Notes: generated from the sequence alone by a model not told the origin. Positions 34,508-43,289 are shown, counted from the first letter of the stretch. The stretch: DNA of 58,336 nucleotides from SVFI01 sp045643145 (GCA_045643145.1 JAZUKG010000116.1:1-58336); one strand, 5' to 3'. Numbers and translations: made by a program.

Positions 34508-35467
34508 GTGATTTGTATTTTAGAACAAATTTTTGAGTACATGAATCAGCTTGTCAATGAAAAAAATTTCCAAAAGGCAACTATGATATTGACCAATCTG
34601 GGCAAAGTATTGGTAAATGCAGACCGAGTATCATTCTGGTATTGGGATAGAGAAAATAAACAGTATTGGACCATTGCAGCTTCAGATGGCGGAAAAATTG
34701 TAGTAGAAGAAGGCTCCGGGATTGTCGGTGCCTGTATCAGCCAAAATCAAAGTATTATGATTCATAATCCGTATGAGGATTTGCGTTTTAACAGTGAAGT
34801 AGATAAAAAAACCGGATATTTAACCAAATCAATTTTATGTATGCCGGTTACCGATTCGAAAAATGAAGTAATCGGAGCTTTTCAGGCAATTAATAAAATT
34901 GGTGAAGGCGAGAATCCCTGTTTTGATGACGAGGATAAAAAGAGAATGACGTTAGCCTGCGTTTACTCCGGAAAGCATTTGGAATCCTATATGATGAATT
35001 TAGAGGCTTCCACCGATCCTCTTACCAAACTTTCAAATCGCAGAGGCTTTTATGATTATTTGGTTTTATGCGAAAAGCCGGTTAGTTTTATCATGTGCGA
35101 TATTGATTTCTTTAAAAAAGTTAATGATACCTATGGTCATAACGGCGGAGATGAAGTTTTAAAAACGATTGCTGGTATTTTAACGAAACATACAAAAGAT
35201 TATGGAAAAGCATTTCGCTGGGGCGGAGAGGAATTTCTTCTTTGCATACATGTTTCAGATGGCGAAAGTGCTTTTGATATTGCAGAAAAAATCAGGAAAC
35301 AGATTGAAGCAACAACGATTGATTTTGAACAACAATGTATTAAGGTAACGATGTCATTAGGTGTAAAAGATTCTGTTTTGCTTAATAATGTAGAACAGGA
35401 ATTATCTATCGTGGACGCTAAACTTTATGAAGCGAAAAAGAACGGAAGAAATAAGGTTGTGATTTAG
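34508..35467 (+). CDS. GAF-GGDEF protein (probable diguanylate cyclase)
   Basis: A ~319-aa protein with an N-terminal GAF sensor domain (~20-150) and a C-terminal GGDEF domain (~160-319). The active-site motif is WGGEEF; the metal/substrate segments DPLTKLSNRRGF and MCDIDFFKKVNDTYGH are intact, so it should form c-di-GMP from GTP. The inhibitory I-site RxxD five residues before GGEEF is absent. The start is uncertain: GTG 34508 abuts the RBS GAAGGAG, ATT 34517 has ideal spacing, and ATG 34541 has no RBS. Its stop touches the TIR start directly (TAG|ATG). Product could differ from c-di-GMP. Confidence 0.88.
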   Translation: MICILEQIFEYMNQLVNEKNFQKATMILTNLGKVLVNADRVSFWYWDRENKQYWTIAASDGGKIVVEEGSGIVGACISQNQSIMIHNPYEDLRFNSEVDKKTGYLTKSILCMPVTDSKNEVIGAFQAINKIGEGENPCFDDEDKKRMTLACVYSGKHLESYMMNLEASTDPLTKLSNRRGFYDYLVLCEKPVSFIMCDIDFFKKVNDTYGHNGGDEVLKTIAGILTKHTKDYGKAFRWGGEEFLLCIHVSDGESAFDIAEKIRKQIEATTIDFEQQCIKVTMSLGVKDSVLLNNVEQELSIVDAKLYEAKKNGRNKVVI

Positions 35468-36283
35468 ATGAAAGCAGAAGTTTTTATTAGTTATAGTTCA
35501 AAGGATACAAAATTTGTTGAGGATATTGCTGCATTTTTAGAGCAGCTGAATATTTCCTATTGGAAGGCACCGGAGCATATTCCGGCCGGGTCGAGTTACG
35601 CCAAGGAAATCCCGGCAGCAATAAAAGAATGCAGAATTTTTTTACTTTTATTATCTGCGAATGCACAGGATTCTATTTGGGTGGAAAAGGAGATTGATCA
35701 GGCAATATCTCTGAGAAAAACATTGATTCCGATTCAAATGGATACCCAGAAATTAAATGATACCTTTGGGTTTTATTTAAATAATGTGCAGATGATTTCT
35801 TTTGTGGATAAAAGCAGGGAATCTTATGATGAATTAAAGAAAAAATTGTTTTTTAGCCTGCAGCTAGAGGAAACGCCGCAGAATAAGCTTCATGACAGGG
35901 CAGTCGTAACTCAGTCTGAAATGTTAAAGAGCAGTAATCGCAGGGTTACTTCTTTTTCGCCGAATCGTATTCCGATTGTATGTGATAAATGCGGCGGTAA
36001 AATTGAAATGACCAGAATCGGTGTCTATGTATGTAAGGCGTGTAAGCATGAAAATTTTGATGATTTTCAAACCATCAGAAATTTACTAAATCAAAAAGGC
36101 CCTATGCCTGCGGCTTTGATTGCCAGAGAGACAAAGGTTCCCAGAAGTATTATAGAATATTTCTTCAAGGAAGAGTATTTGGAAATACCAAACAGTTCCA
36201 GTTTTCGTATTCGTTGTAAAAAGTGTAATAATCCAATCAGAACCGGTGAATATTGTGAGGCATGTAAGGCAGCGCGTTCGTAG
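35468..36283 (+). CDS. TIR domain protein with zinc ribbons and a small helical domain
   Basis: A 271-aa protein. TIR domain (~1-135): VFISYSSKDTKFV, YWKAPEHIPAGSSYAKEI, and the NADase signature S..W...E in SIWVEKEID with Glu75 at the catalytic position. After a linker come a CxxC...CxxC zinc ribbon (~177-200), a helix-turn-helix-like segment (~205-245) and a second four-Cys cluster (CKKC...CEAC, ~250-268). Bacterial TIRs cleave NAD+ or make ADPR-type signals, or act as adaptors. The zinc-ribbon C-terminus is not a known cyclic-nucleotide sensor domain. It lies 0 bp after the GGDEF gene and 9 bp before a nucleotide cyclase. Confidence 0.88.
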   Translation: MKAEVFISYSSKDTKFVEDIAAFLEQLNISYWKAPEHIPAGSSYAKEIPAAIKECRIFLLLLSANAQDSIWVEKEIDQAISLRKTLIPIQMDTQKLNDTFGFYLNNVQMISFVDKSRESYDELKKKLFFSLQLEETPQNKLHDRAVVTQSEMLKSSNRRVTSFSPNRIPIVCDKCGGKIEMTRIGVYVCKACKHENFDDFQTIRNLLNQKGPMPAALIARETKVPRSIIEYFFKEEYLEIPNSSSFRIRCKKCNNPIRTGEYCEACKAARS

Positions 36284-36292
36284 GTAAAGCTT

Positions 36293-37780
36293 ATGGGTAA
36301 AATAATTTGGGCGGTATGTGACAGCCGCAAGGATTTATATGAAATGCAACGTTTGATCAATGAATCCGGAAGTATGAAATTAAATGCATTTATATCTCTG
36401 CAAAAAATGGAGCGTTTTGTAACTGATTTTGAAAAAAATGATATTGAAACCAGAGATATGCCGGCTTTGATACTGCTTGATTATGATATGCAAAAGAAGA
36501 ATAATTTTCTTGAGCTTGATTATATCAAAAATAAGCAGGTGCTAACCGGAATTCCTTTGTTTTTTATGTTGAAAAACAAAAATGATCAGATTTTAGAAGA
36601 GTGTGTGGAGAAAGGGGCAATATTGGTTGTGGATATGCCTTTTTCACGTATGGATTTAATTCGAATTGAACGTATGGCCTGGCAGCATGAGGTAACAAAG
36701 AATTACGAAAAAATCATGCAAAATCAGTCCAGAGATTTAAAAATGGCCAAAGAGATTCAGTCACTTAATGAACAGCTTAAAAGCAGAAACGATTTGCTTT
36801 CTCAGATTTTTGGTCGATATTTTTCGGATCAGGTGTTACAAACAGTATTGAATCAGGATCCGGAAAAACTCTTAGTTGGTGAAAAAAGAGAAATGACAGT
36901 GATGCTGGCGGATATCAGAGGCTTTACTATGGTAGCCAAACAAATGGATCCGGCAGATATGACCAGTTTGTTAAATCATTTTTTTGATCACATGGTTACC
37001 ATTATTATGAAATATCAGGGGACTGTGATAGAACTATTGGGTGATGCGATACTGGCGGTATTCGGAGCTCCTATTGAAGATGAAGCGCATGCATTAAAGG
37101 CCTGCCGAGCAGGGCTTGAAATGCAAAAAGAAATGGATGCAATCCGGGAATTTTCAATCGTAAATCAATACCCGCAGCTGGATATCGGAATTGGTATTCA
37201 TACAGGAAATGCATTTATCGGTAATATTGGTTCAGAAAAAATGATGCGTTATAATGTCATCGGAAGTGCTGTGAATGAAGCTTCCCGCCTGGAGGGTTTC
37301 AGTGTAGGCGGTCAGGTCTTGATTTCTGAATCTACCTATCAGAGAATCTGTGAAAAGGCTGAGATTTTTGAATTCTTCTTTGCGAAAGGAAAAGGTCTGA
37401 CTGAACCACTTGTTATTTATAATTTACAGGGTGTATATACAGAAGATGGTTTTCTTTCTATTTCACCAAAAGATGATGAAGAAAAACTTATCACACAAGA
37501 TGTCATCGGACATATACAGGTTTTAGATAAGAAACAGATTTTATCACAGGAATATCAGAGAAAGCTGGTTTCATATCATAGTGGTAAACTGATTTTTGAA
37601 GCAGGTATCAAGGAAGAACTGGATGAACTGATGGATGTCTGTATCAGTGGTTATCAGGGTGAAATTCTGTTTTTTGAACAGGTTTACGGAAAAGTGACAC
37701 ATAAAAATGAAACGGAAATTGAAATTACCTTAACAGGTGGGGATCGTTCTTTTGTAGAAAGAAGATTGGAGCAGCTATGA
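36293..37780 (+). CDS. Class III nucleotide cyclase with receiver-like N-terminus
   Basis: A 495-aa protein: receiver-like domain (~1-125, Asp63 at the phospho-site position in LILLDYD), coiled linker (~135-180), class III cyclase domain (~195-380), and an unassigned C-terminal ~100 aa. Metal-binding Asp207 (MLADIRGFT) and Asp251 (LLGDAILAVFG), and transition-state Asn328/Arg332 (VNEASR), are intact, so it should be active. The base-selecting positions are Glu247 (Lys in ATP cyclases, Glu in guanylate cyclases) and Asn321 (Asp/Thr or Cys), so the product may not be cAMP. Its ATGA overlaps the next gene start. Confidence 0.9.
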   Translation: MGKIIWAVCDSRKDLYEMQRLINESGSMKLNAFISLQKMERFVTDFEKNDIETRDMPALILLDYDMQKKNNFLELDYIKNKQVLTGIPLFFMLKNKNDQILEECVEKGAILVVDMPFSRMDLIRIERMAWQHEVTKNYEKIMQNQSRDLKMAKEIQSLNEQLKSRNDLLSQIFGRYFSDQVLQTVLNQDPEKLLVGEKREMTVMLADIRGFTMVAKQMDPADMTSLLNHFFDHMVTIIMKYQGTVIELLGDAILAVFGAPIEDEAHALKACRAGLEMQKEMDAIREFSIVNQYPQLDIGIGIHTGNAFIGNIGSEKMMRYNVIGSAVNEASRLEGFSVGGQVLISESTYQRICEKAEIFEFFFAKGKGLTEPLVIYNLQGVYTEDGFLSISPKDDEEKLITQDVIGHIQVLDKKQILSQEYQRKLVSYHSGKLIFEAGIKEELDELMDVCISGYQGEILFFEQVYGKVTHKNETEIEITLTGGDRSFVERRLEQL

Positions 37781-38811
37781 GTTTCTTAGAGTATAAAGTT
37801 CAAACAATTTCATTAAATGATGAAGTTTATCAGGGAATTCATCTGGCAGATGAGAATTTTGCTGTTTTTATATTGAGTGATGATAGGGCGGCTTTGCTTC
37901 CCGGTCAAACGGTGATGCATCCATTTTCTTATGATGCATTTCGGCAGTATGAAGAAAGGTTTGAAAAAGCAAAAGAAGCACATTGGCTTTTTATCGGGCA
38001 ACAAAAGGACGCACACATCTTTATGATGCTCAGTAAAGATAAAAACATCAGAAGTCATGAACTTTTAGAATACATCATATCAAGTTTTGGTCTCGTGAAA
38101 GGGAATCATATTCATGCAATCGGATGGATTCCTGCTGTTGTATCCAATGTACAAAGCAGTGTAAATAATTACTTTGAAAATGAATCAGTACTGCTGGAAT
38201 ATCAGCAGCTATATTTATCCAAGGTATTAGACTATTTTAAAGAGACGAAAGTGATTTATGCCAAGGATTTTGCTGCTCAAAATCCGGACTATAAACAAAC
38301 ATATCCTTTGTATCAGAAAAAACCACTGCCCTGGGCCTATGTAGAAACAGATCGGATTGCACCTGAAGGATGTGAGATTTATTTAAAAACCTTTGAAAAC
38401 GAATCCGGTGTCAGTGTAAAGGCCGGACGTGACAATATTATAATGATTGGAATCAAGGGTGAAGTTTACCCGATTAAGAGAGAGGTTTTTGAAAAGACTT
38501 ATCAGCCGACTGAGGAGGATTTGGATATATTTGAAAATATGATGGAGTATCTTCCGGCTGCTGAAATAGGAGCCCAAAAGGAATATATCGGAATCGATGA
38601 ATATGCAAAACTTTGTTATCCGATGAATTTGTCAAAGGTATATGTAAAAAAACTTGATCAAAGAGTAAAAATATTCCCAATCGATGAAAAAGCAGATTAC
38701 TTCCTCGGTCAGATTGGGGATTATCTCGTTGTCAGAGAAGACCAGGAAACAGATGTGTATATAATCAGGGAGGATATACTTCCTGCAACGTATGCTTTTG
38801 TATCGATTTGA
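37777..38811 (+). CDS. Unknown protein with duplicated C-terminal PGDY-like module
   Basis: A 344-aa soluble protein, not recognised. The N-terminal ~190 residues are unassigned. The C-terminal part has two related ~30-residue modules: SVKAGRDNIIMIGIKGEVYP, continuing to FEKTY (~213-242), and FLGQIGDYLVVREDQETDVY, continuing to LPATY (~309-339). Both follow a (G/A)(G)xDxIIxx...(E/D)VYxI(K)RE(x)(F/I)...TY pattern. Similar single modules occur in small phage/bacterial proteins of unknown role. It overlaps the cyclase gene by 4 bp (ATGA), so the two are translationally coupled and likely work together, for example as a cyclase regulator or product receptor (inference). Confidence 0.75.
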   Translation: MSFLEYKVQTISLNDEVYQGIHLADENFAVFILSDDRAALLPGQTVMHPFSYDAFRQYEERFEKAKEAHWLFIGQQKDAHIFMMLSKDKNIRSHELLEYIISSFGLVKGNHIHAIGWIPAVVSNVQSSVNNYFENESVLLEYQQLYLSKVLDYFKETKVIYAKDFAAQNPDYKQTYPLYQKKPLPWAYVETDRIAPEGCEIYLKTFENESGVSVKAGRDNIIMIGIKGEVYPIKREVFEKTYQPTEEDLDIFENMMEYLPAAEIGAQKEYIGIDEYAKLCYPMNLSKVYVKKLDQRVKIFPIDEKADYFLGQIGDYLVVREDQETDVYIIREDILPATYAFVSI

Positions 38812-38814
38812 AAA

Positions 38815-38844
38815 TTTACAAATTAAAAGATTATATGATATACT
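38815..38844 (+). promoter_or_regulatory. Promoter of ruvAB
   Basis: TTTACA (38815-38820), 18 bp, TATACT (38839-38844), 37 bp upstream of ruvA. No terminator is seen between the upstream operon and ruvA, so some readthrough is possible. Confidence 0.55.
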
Positions 38845-38881
38845 GTAAAAGAAGTAAATTTGCTTAAAGGTAAGATGAACT

Positions 38882-39490
38882 ATGATAGGATATGTGAAAG
38901 GAATTCTCGCAGATATTGATGAGGATTCTATTATAATAGATGTAAACGGAATGGGGATTCATGTTCTGGTCGGAACAAATCTATTAATGCAATTACCGGC
39001 TGTCGGAGAACAAATCAAGGTATTTACTTATACCTATGTAAAAGAGGATGCCTTTTTGTTATATGGCTTTCAGACCAAGGATGAGCTTAATTTATTTAAG
39101 CTCTTAATTAGCGTAAGCGGCATCGGACCGAAAGGCGGTTTGTCTATTTTATCTTTGTTTACAGCAGATGATTTACGATTTGCCATTTATTCCGGAGATA
39201 TAAAAAGTATTTCTCAGGCAAATGGTGTGGGTAAAAAAACAGCAGAACGTTTAGTTTTAGAACTGAAGGATAAAATTTCGATTTCTGATAACAGTGCAGA
39301 TTCGCTTATGTCAGAAATCAGCAAGGATACAGGAAATGATTTAGGAGCCAGCCGTAAAGAAGCAATTGAGGCTTTGACAGCTCTCGGATACAGTCCAATG
39401 GATGCAACCAAGGCTGTAAAACAGTTAAATCCGGATCCGGACATGAGTGTAGAGGATATTCTCAAGGGCTCATTAAAATATTTATTATAA
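38882..39490 (+). CDS. ruvA: Holliday junction branch migration protein RuvA
   Basis: 202-aa RuvA, which binds four-way junctions as a tetramer and loads RuvB. N-terminal OB domain starts MIGYVKGILADIDEDSIIIDV; two helix-hairpin-helix motifs (SGIGPKGGLSIL and GVGKKTAERLVLELKD) bind DNA; the C-terminal domain III (~150-202) contacts RuvB. Length is typical. No strong RBS (AAGGTAAGATGAACT). It lies 12 bp before ruvB. Confidence 0.97.
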   Translation: MIGYVKGILADIDEDSIIIDVNGMGIHVLVGTNLLMQLPAVGEQIKVFTYTYVKEDAFLLYGFQTKDELNLFKLLISVSGIGPKGGLSILSLFTADDLRFAIYSGDIKSISQANGVGKKTAERLVLELKDKISISDNSADSLMSEISKDTGNDLGASRKEAIEALTALGYSPMDATKAVKQLNPDPDMSVEDILKGSLKYLL

Positions 39491-39502
39491 AGCAGGTAAA
39501 AC

Positions 39503-40501
39503 ATGGCTTCACGAGTAATAGAAACAAATTTAACACAGGAAGATACCAAGGTTGAGGAAGGATTACGTCCCCAGCTTTTGGCGGATTATATAGGACAGCA
39601 AAAGGCAAAAGAAAATCTAAAGGTTTTTATTGATGCTGCCAAGCAAAGACAGGATTCTTTGGATCATGTGCTTTTGTACGGACCGCCGGGACTGGGTAAA
39701 ACAACACTTGCCAATATCATTGCCAATGAAATGGGTGTCGGAATCAAAGTGACCAGCGGACCGGCGATTGAAAAACCGGGCGAAATTGCTGCCATCTTAA
39801 ACAATTTAAAAGAAGGCGATGTTTTATTTATTGATGAAATCCATCGTCTTAACAGACAGGTAGAGGAAGTTTTATATCCGGCAATGGAAGATTTTGCCAT
39901 TGATATTATGATTGGTAAAGGATCTACTGCCAGATCGATTCGTTTAGATTTACCAAAATTTACATTGGTAGGTGCCACAACCCGAGCAGGTTTATTGACT
40001 GCACCTCTTCGTGACAGATTTGGAGTGATTCATAAGCTTGAATTTTATACCGTGGAAGAGCTGAGTAAAATTATTACACATTCTGCAGGAGTATTGGGCG
40101 TTGAAATCGAGCAAAAGGGTGCGTATGAGCTTGCCAGAAGAAGCAGAGGAACGCCAAGACTGGCCAATCGTATTTTAAAACGTGTAAGAGATTTTGCGCA
40201 GGTAAAATACGACGGAGTGATTACCAAGGAAGTTGCAGATACAGCGCTTGATTTGCTGGGCGTAGATAAATTGGGACTGGATCATGTGGATCAGAATATG
40301 CTTTTAACTATGATTGATAAGTTTAAGGGAAAACCGGTCGGACTCGATACATTGGCTGCTGCCATCGGAGAAGATCCGGGTACTGTAGAAGACGTCTATG
40401 AACCATATTTGATCCTGAACGGATTAATCAATCGCACACCAAGAGGAAGAATGGTTACTGATCTTGCTTATAAGCATCTTAACAGACCAATCCCTCAATA
40501 A
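39503..40501 (+). CDS. ruvB: Holliday junction branch migration DNA helicase RuvB
   Basis: 332-aa AAA+ motor driving branch migration. Visible: LRPQLLADYIGQ, Walker A YGPPGLGKTTLANII, Walker B LFIDEIHRL, sensor 1 VGATTRAGLLTAPLRDRFG, arginine-finger region, and the C-terminal winged helix ending NRTPRGRMVTDLAY. Complete length. RBS AAGCAGG is weak; it is coupled to ruvA in a ruvAB operon. Confidence 0.98.
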   Translation: MASRVIETNLTQEDTKVEEGLRPQLLADYIGQQKAKENLKVFIDAAKQRQDSLDHVLLYGPPGLGKTTLANIIANEMGVGIKVTSGPAIEKPGEIAAILNNLKEGDVLFIDEIHRLNRQVEEVLYPAMEDFAIDIMIGKGSTARSIRLDLPKFTLVGATTRAGLLTAPLRDRFGVIHKLEFYTVEELSKIITHSAGVLGVEIEQKGAYELARRSRGTPRLANRILKRVRDFAQVKYDGVITKEVADTALDLLGVDKLGLDHVDQNMLLTMIDKFKGKPVGLDTLAAAIGEDPGTVEDVYEPYLILNGLINRTPRGRMVTDLAYKHLNRPIPQ

Positions 40502-40561
40502 TTACTTGCTTTTTTCAAGGTGCAAAGGTAAAATATCAGTTAGATACAAGGGGATGATACT

Positions 40562-40924
40562 ATGTCAGCTAAAAATGATACAGAAGTTTTAATTGGTGGT
40601 CGAGTATATACTTTGAGCGGATATGAAAGCGAGGAGTATTTACAAAAGATTGCACTTTATATTAACAACAAAATCAATGAATACAATAAGATTGAAGCAT
40701 TTCGCAGACAATCAAACGATACACAGAGTGTGCTTTTGCATTTGAATATCGCAGATGATTATTTCAAGGCAAAAAAACAGCTTTCTCTTTTGGAAGAAGA
40801 ATACTCTGCCAAGGAAAAAGAACTGTATGATTTAAAGCATGAACTCATAGCAACACAGATTAAGCTTGAGGGAGCTGAAAAAGCACTCAAAGCAATGCAG
40901 GAAGTAAAAAAGGATACAAAATAA
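40562..40924 (+). CDS. zapA: Cell division protein ZapA
   Basis: 120-aa ZapA, which bundles FtsZ protofilaments at the division ring. N-terminal domain VLIGGRVYTLSGYESEEYLQ and a long C-terminal coiled coil (~70-120). Length fits Firmicutes ZapA. RBS AAGGGGATGATACT. It is followed by a terminator, then the U32 peptidase, a common Clostridia arrangement. Confidence 0.9.
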   Translation: MSAKNDTEVLIGGRVYTLSGYESEEYLQKIALYINNKINEYNKIEAFRRQSNDTQSVLLHLNIADDYFKAKKQLSLLEEEYSAKEKELYDLKHELIATQIKLEGAEKALKAMQEVKKDTK

Positions 40925-40929
40925 TGCAT

Positions 40930-40957
40930 GAAAGGCTGTCCGGTGACAGCCTTTTCT
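40930..40957 (+). terminator. Terminator after zapA
   Basis: AAAGGCTGTC-CGGT-GACAGCCTTTTC, followed by a short T tract. Confidence 0.8.
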
Positions 40958-41008
40958 TACGAAGTTTTACTGATTGTGAAACTGATCATACAAAAAGAAA
41001 TGCAATAA

Positions 41009-43285
41009 ATGAAAGATAAAAATATGGTTGAATTATTAGCCCCGGCCGGGGACATGGAATGTTTTTATGCAGCCATTGGACAGGGAGCGGATGCGGTGTA
41101 TTTAGGCGGAAAGCAGTTTGGCGCCAGAGCCTATGCCGGCAACTTCTCAGATGAAGAGATTCTGACTGCAATTCAAACATGCCATTTATTACATAAAAAA
41201 CTATATATGACTGTGAATACTCTGTTAAAAGAAGAGGAGATTCATAAACTGACCGATTACCTCAGACCTTTCTATGAAGCCGGACTTCATGGTGTCATTA
41301 TTCAGGATTTTGGAGTGCTTCGTGTATTAAAGGAAAGTTTTCCGTCTTTAGAACTTCATGCCAGTACCCAGATGACTCTGACCGGTCCAAATGGTTGTGA
41401 ACTCTTAAAGAAACACAGAGTGACCAGAGTCGTTCCTGCCAGAGAACTTTCCCTCGAGGAAATTAAAAGAATTAAATCGGAGACCGGGTTAGAGGTTGAA
41501 GTTTTTATTCACGGAGCTATGTGTTACGGTTATTCAGGTCAATGTATGTATTCCAGCATGCTGGGCAGTCGAAGCGGTAACCGCGGAAGATGCGCAGGTC
41601 CTTGCAGACTTCCGTATGAAGCTTATTATGAAAATAAACAATTAAATAATAAAGATTCATTATATCAGCTGAGTCTAAAGGATTTATGTTCTCTCGAAGA
41701 AATACCAAACTTAATTGAAGCAGGAATTGATTCATTTAAGATTGAAGGACGAATGAAGTCCAAAGAGTATGTTGCCTTTGTAACCGGTATGTATCGTAAA
41801 TATATTGATGCCTACTATAAAAATCCAAAGGGCTACAAGGTAGATCCAAAGGATGTGACATTATTACAGACTCATTTTTGCAGAGGCAGCTTAGAATCCG
41901 GATATTTCCATACCCACAATGGTGCAAAGCTTGTGACTTTAAATAAACCGGGGTATCAGAACTTTGACAAGGAGCAGTCGGATTCTTTACAGATGGAGAT
42001 TTCCGGTAATGGTTTGTCGGGCGATAACAAGGTGAAATTAACCGGATATTTTGAAGCATCCAAGTCGGCTCAGATGACTCTTACAGTCATTATGAATCAG
42101 TCTGTAAGCTATACTGTTTACCGTGATGATGTACAGATCGCTCAAAAAAGAGCCTCTACGGCGGAGGATGTAAAAAAGAATTTGAATAAAACCGGAAATA
42201 CTCCGTTTGTATTTGAGGAGCTTTTTATTCAAATGGAGGATGACCTGTTTCTCCCAAATCAGGTGATCAATGAAATGCGAAGAGAAGCTTTAGATGGACT
42301 TTTAAGTGTTTATCTGGCTGATTTTATCAGAAGTGATGCCCGGATTATGGCTAAAGAAACAAAAGCTGCGTCTTCTAAAAGGCAGGTTAAATCACCGGTT
42401 AATAAAAAACTGGTGGTAGAGCTGGAAAGTCCATGGCAGGTATCCGGTATTCAGCTTTCTGATTCCGTAGGGAAGCTGGTTTTAGGATATGATTTGGTTT
42501 ATGCTTATTTGGATGAAAAGAATACAGATTATGTTTTTGAATCGCTGAAATTATTTATAAATGAATTAAAAGAAAAATCTGTGAAAGTGTTTTTGGCACT
42601 GTTACCGGTTCACAGATATTTGGCTACAAAATGGCTTGAAAAGCATATCGAGAAGATAAAGGAGCTTTCCTTTGATGGATATGTGATAAATAATTTAGAA
42701 TCACTTGCTTTTGTAAAAAACAATGACTTAAATGGTCAATTGTTATCAAATTCTAAATTCTATGTTATGCAAGGGCAGGCCCTGGAATTTATGGAGCAGG
42801 AAGAGATTTATGATCATTTTCTGTCCTATGAATTAAATCAGTATGAGATAGGTGATTTGATTCATCAAAATACCCATCATGCTTTTTATATGCCGGTATA
42901 TGGGTATGTTCCGCTGATGGAATCCGCCGGTTGTGTATTAAAAACAAATCATGTTTGCCAAAAGGTAAACTCAGTTTGTTATTTAAAAGACCGAAAAGAT
43001 AAAAAGCTGACGGTCCTTACCCATTGCGACAGATGTGAAAATACGATTTATAATGCATATCCGTTGTCGCTGCACAAGGAAATGAAAAAGCTTCGTTCCA
43101 TGGAGCTTGATGGAATCGTTCTTCATTTTACCTTTGAAAATACCAAAAAAGTAAATGAAATGATTCGTATCTTTGACAGATTATATCATGAAGCTGATTT
43201 AGAGGTTTATGAAGAAATGGTTCAAACAATAAACCGGCTTTTACCTGATTTTACGAAAGGACACTTTATAAAAAGTGTAGAATAG
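41009..43285 (+). CDS. Peptidase U32 family protein (large form)
   Basis: A 758-aa U32 family protein with extra C-terminal (DUF3656-type) region. The N-terminal barrel shows ELLAPAGDMECFYAAIGQGA, ADAVYLGG, then VEVFIHGAMCYGYSGQC and SRSGNRGRCAGPCRLPY with conserved cysteines, SLKDLCSL and FKIEGRMKS. Related proteins (RlhA, TrhP) hydroxylate rRNA or tRNA rather than act as peptidases, and the size matches the RlhA-like class, so rRNA/tRNA C5-hydroxylation is a plausible role. No good RBS; ATG 41024 is an alternative start. It is 4 bp upstream of the FtsW/RodA gene. Confidence 0.88.
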   Translation: MKDKNMVELLAPAGDMECFYAAIGQGADAVYLGGKQFGARAYAGNFSDEEILTAIQTCHLLHKKLYMTVNTLLKEEEIHKLTDYLRPFYEAGLHGVIIQDFGVLRVLKESFPSLELHASTQMTLTGPNGCELLKKHRVTRVVPARELSLEEIKRIKSETGLEVEVFIHGAMCYGYSGQCMYSSMLGSRSGNRGRCAGPCRLPYEAYYENKQLNNKDSLYQLSLKDLCSLEEIPNLIEAGIDSFKIEGRMKSKEYVAFVTGMYRKYIDAYYKNPKGYKVDPKDVTLLQTHFCRGSLESGYFHTHNGAKLVTLNKPGYQNFDKEQSDSLQMEISGNGLSGDNKVKLTGYFEASKSAQMTLTVIMNQSVSYTVYRDDVQIAQKRASTAEDVKKNLNKTGNTPFVFEELFIQMEDDLFLPNQVINEMRREALDGLLSVYLADFIRSDARIMAKETKAASSKRQVKSPVNKKLVVELESPWQVSGIQLSDSVGKLVLGYDLVYAYLDEKNTDYVFESLKLFINELKEKSVKVFLALLPVHRYLATKWLEKHIEKIKELSFDGYVINNLESLAFVKNNDLNGQLLSNSKFYVMQGQALEFMEQEEIYDHFLSYELNQYEIGDLIHQNTHHAFYMPVYGYVPLMESAGCVLKTNHVCQKVNSVCYLKDRKDKKLTVLTHCDRCENTIYNAYPLSLHKEMKKLRSMELDGIVLHFTFENTKKVNEMIRIFDRLYHEADLEVYEEMVQTINRLLPDFTKGHFIKSVE

Positions 43286-43289
43286 ATTT

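Noticed and set aside
33613..38811. Calling the TIR + cyclase operon a Pycsar or CBASS system
   Set aside because: The TIR protein lacks a cyclic-nucleotide sensor domain, the cyclase keeps full canonical metal and transition-state residues with a receiver-like N-terminus, there is no CD-NTase, and a GGDEF enzyme is in the operon. Resemblance noted only as a hypothesis.
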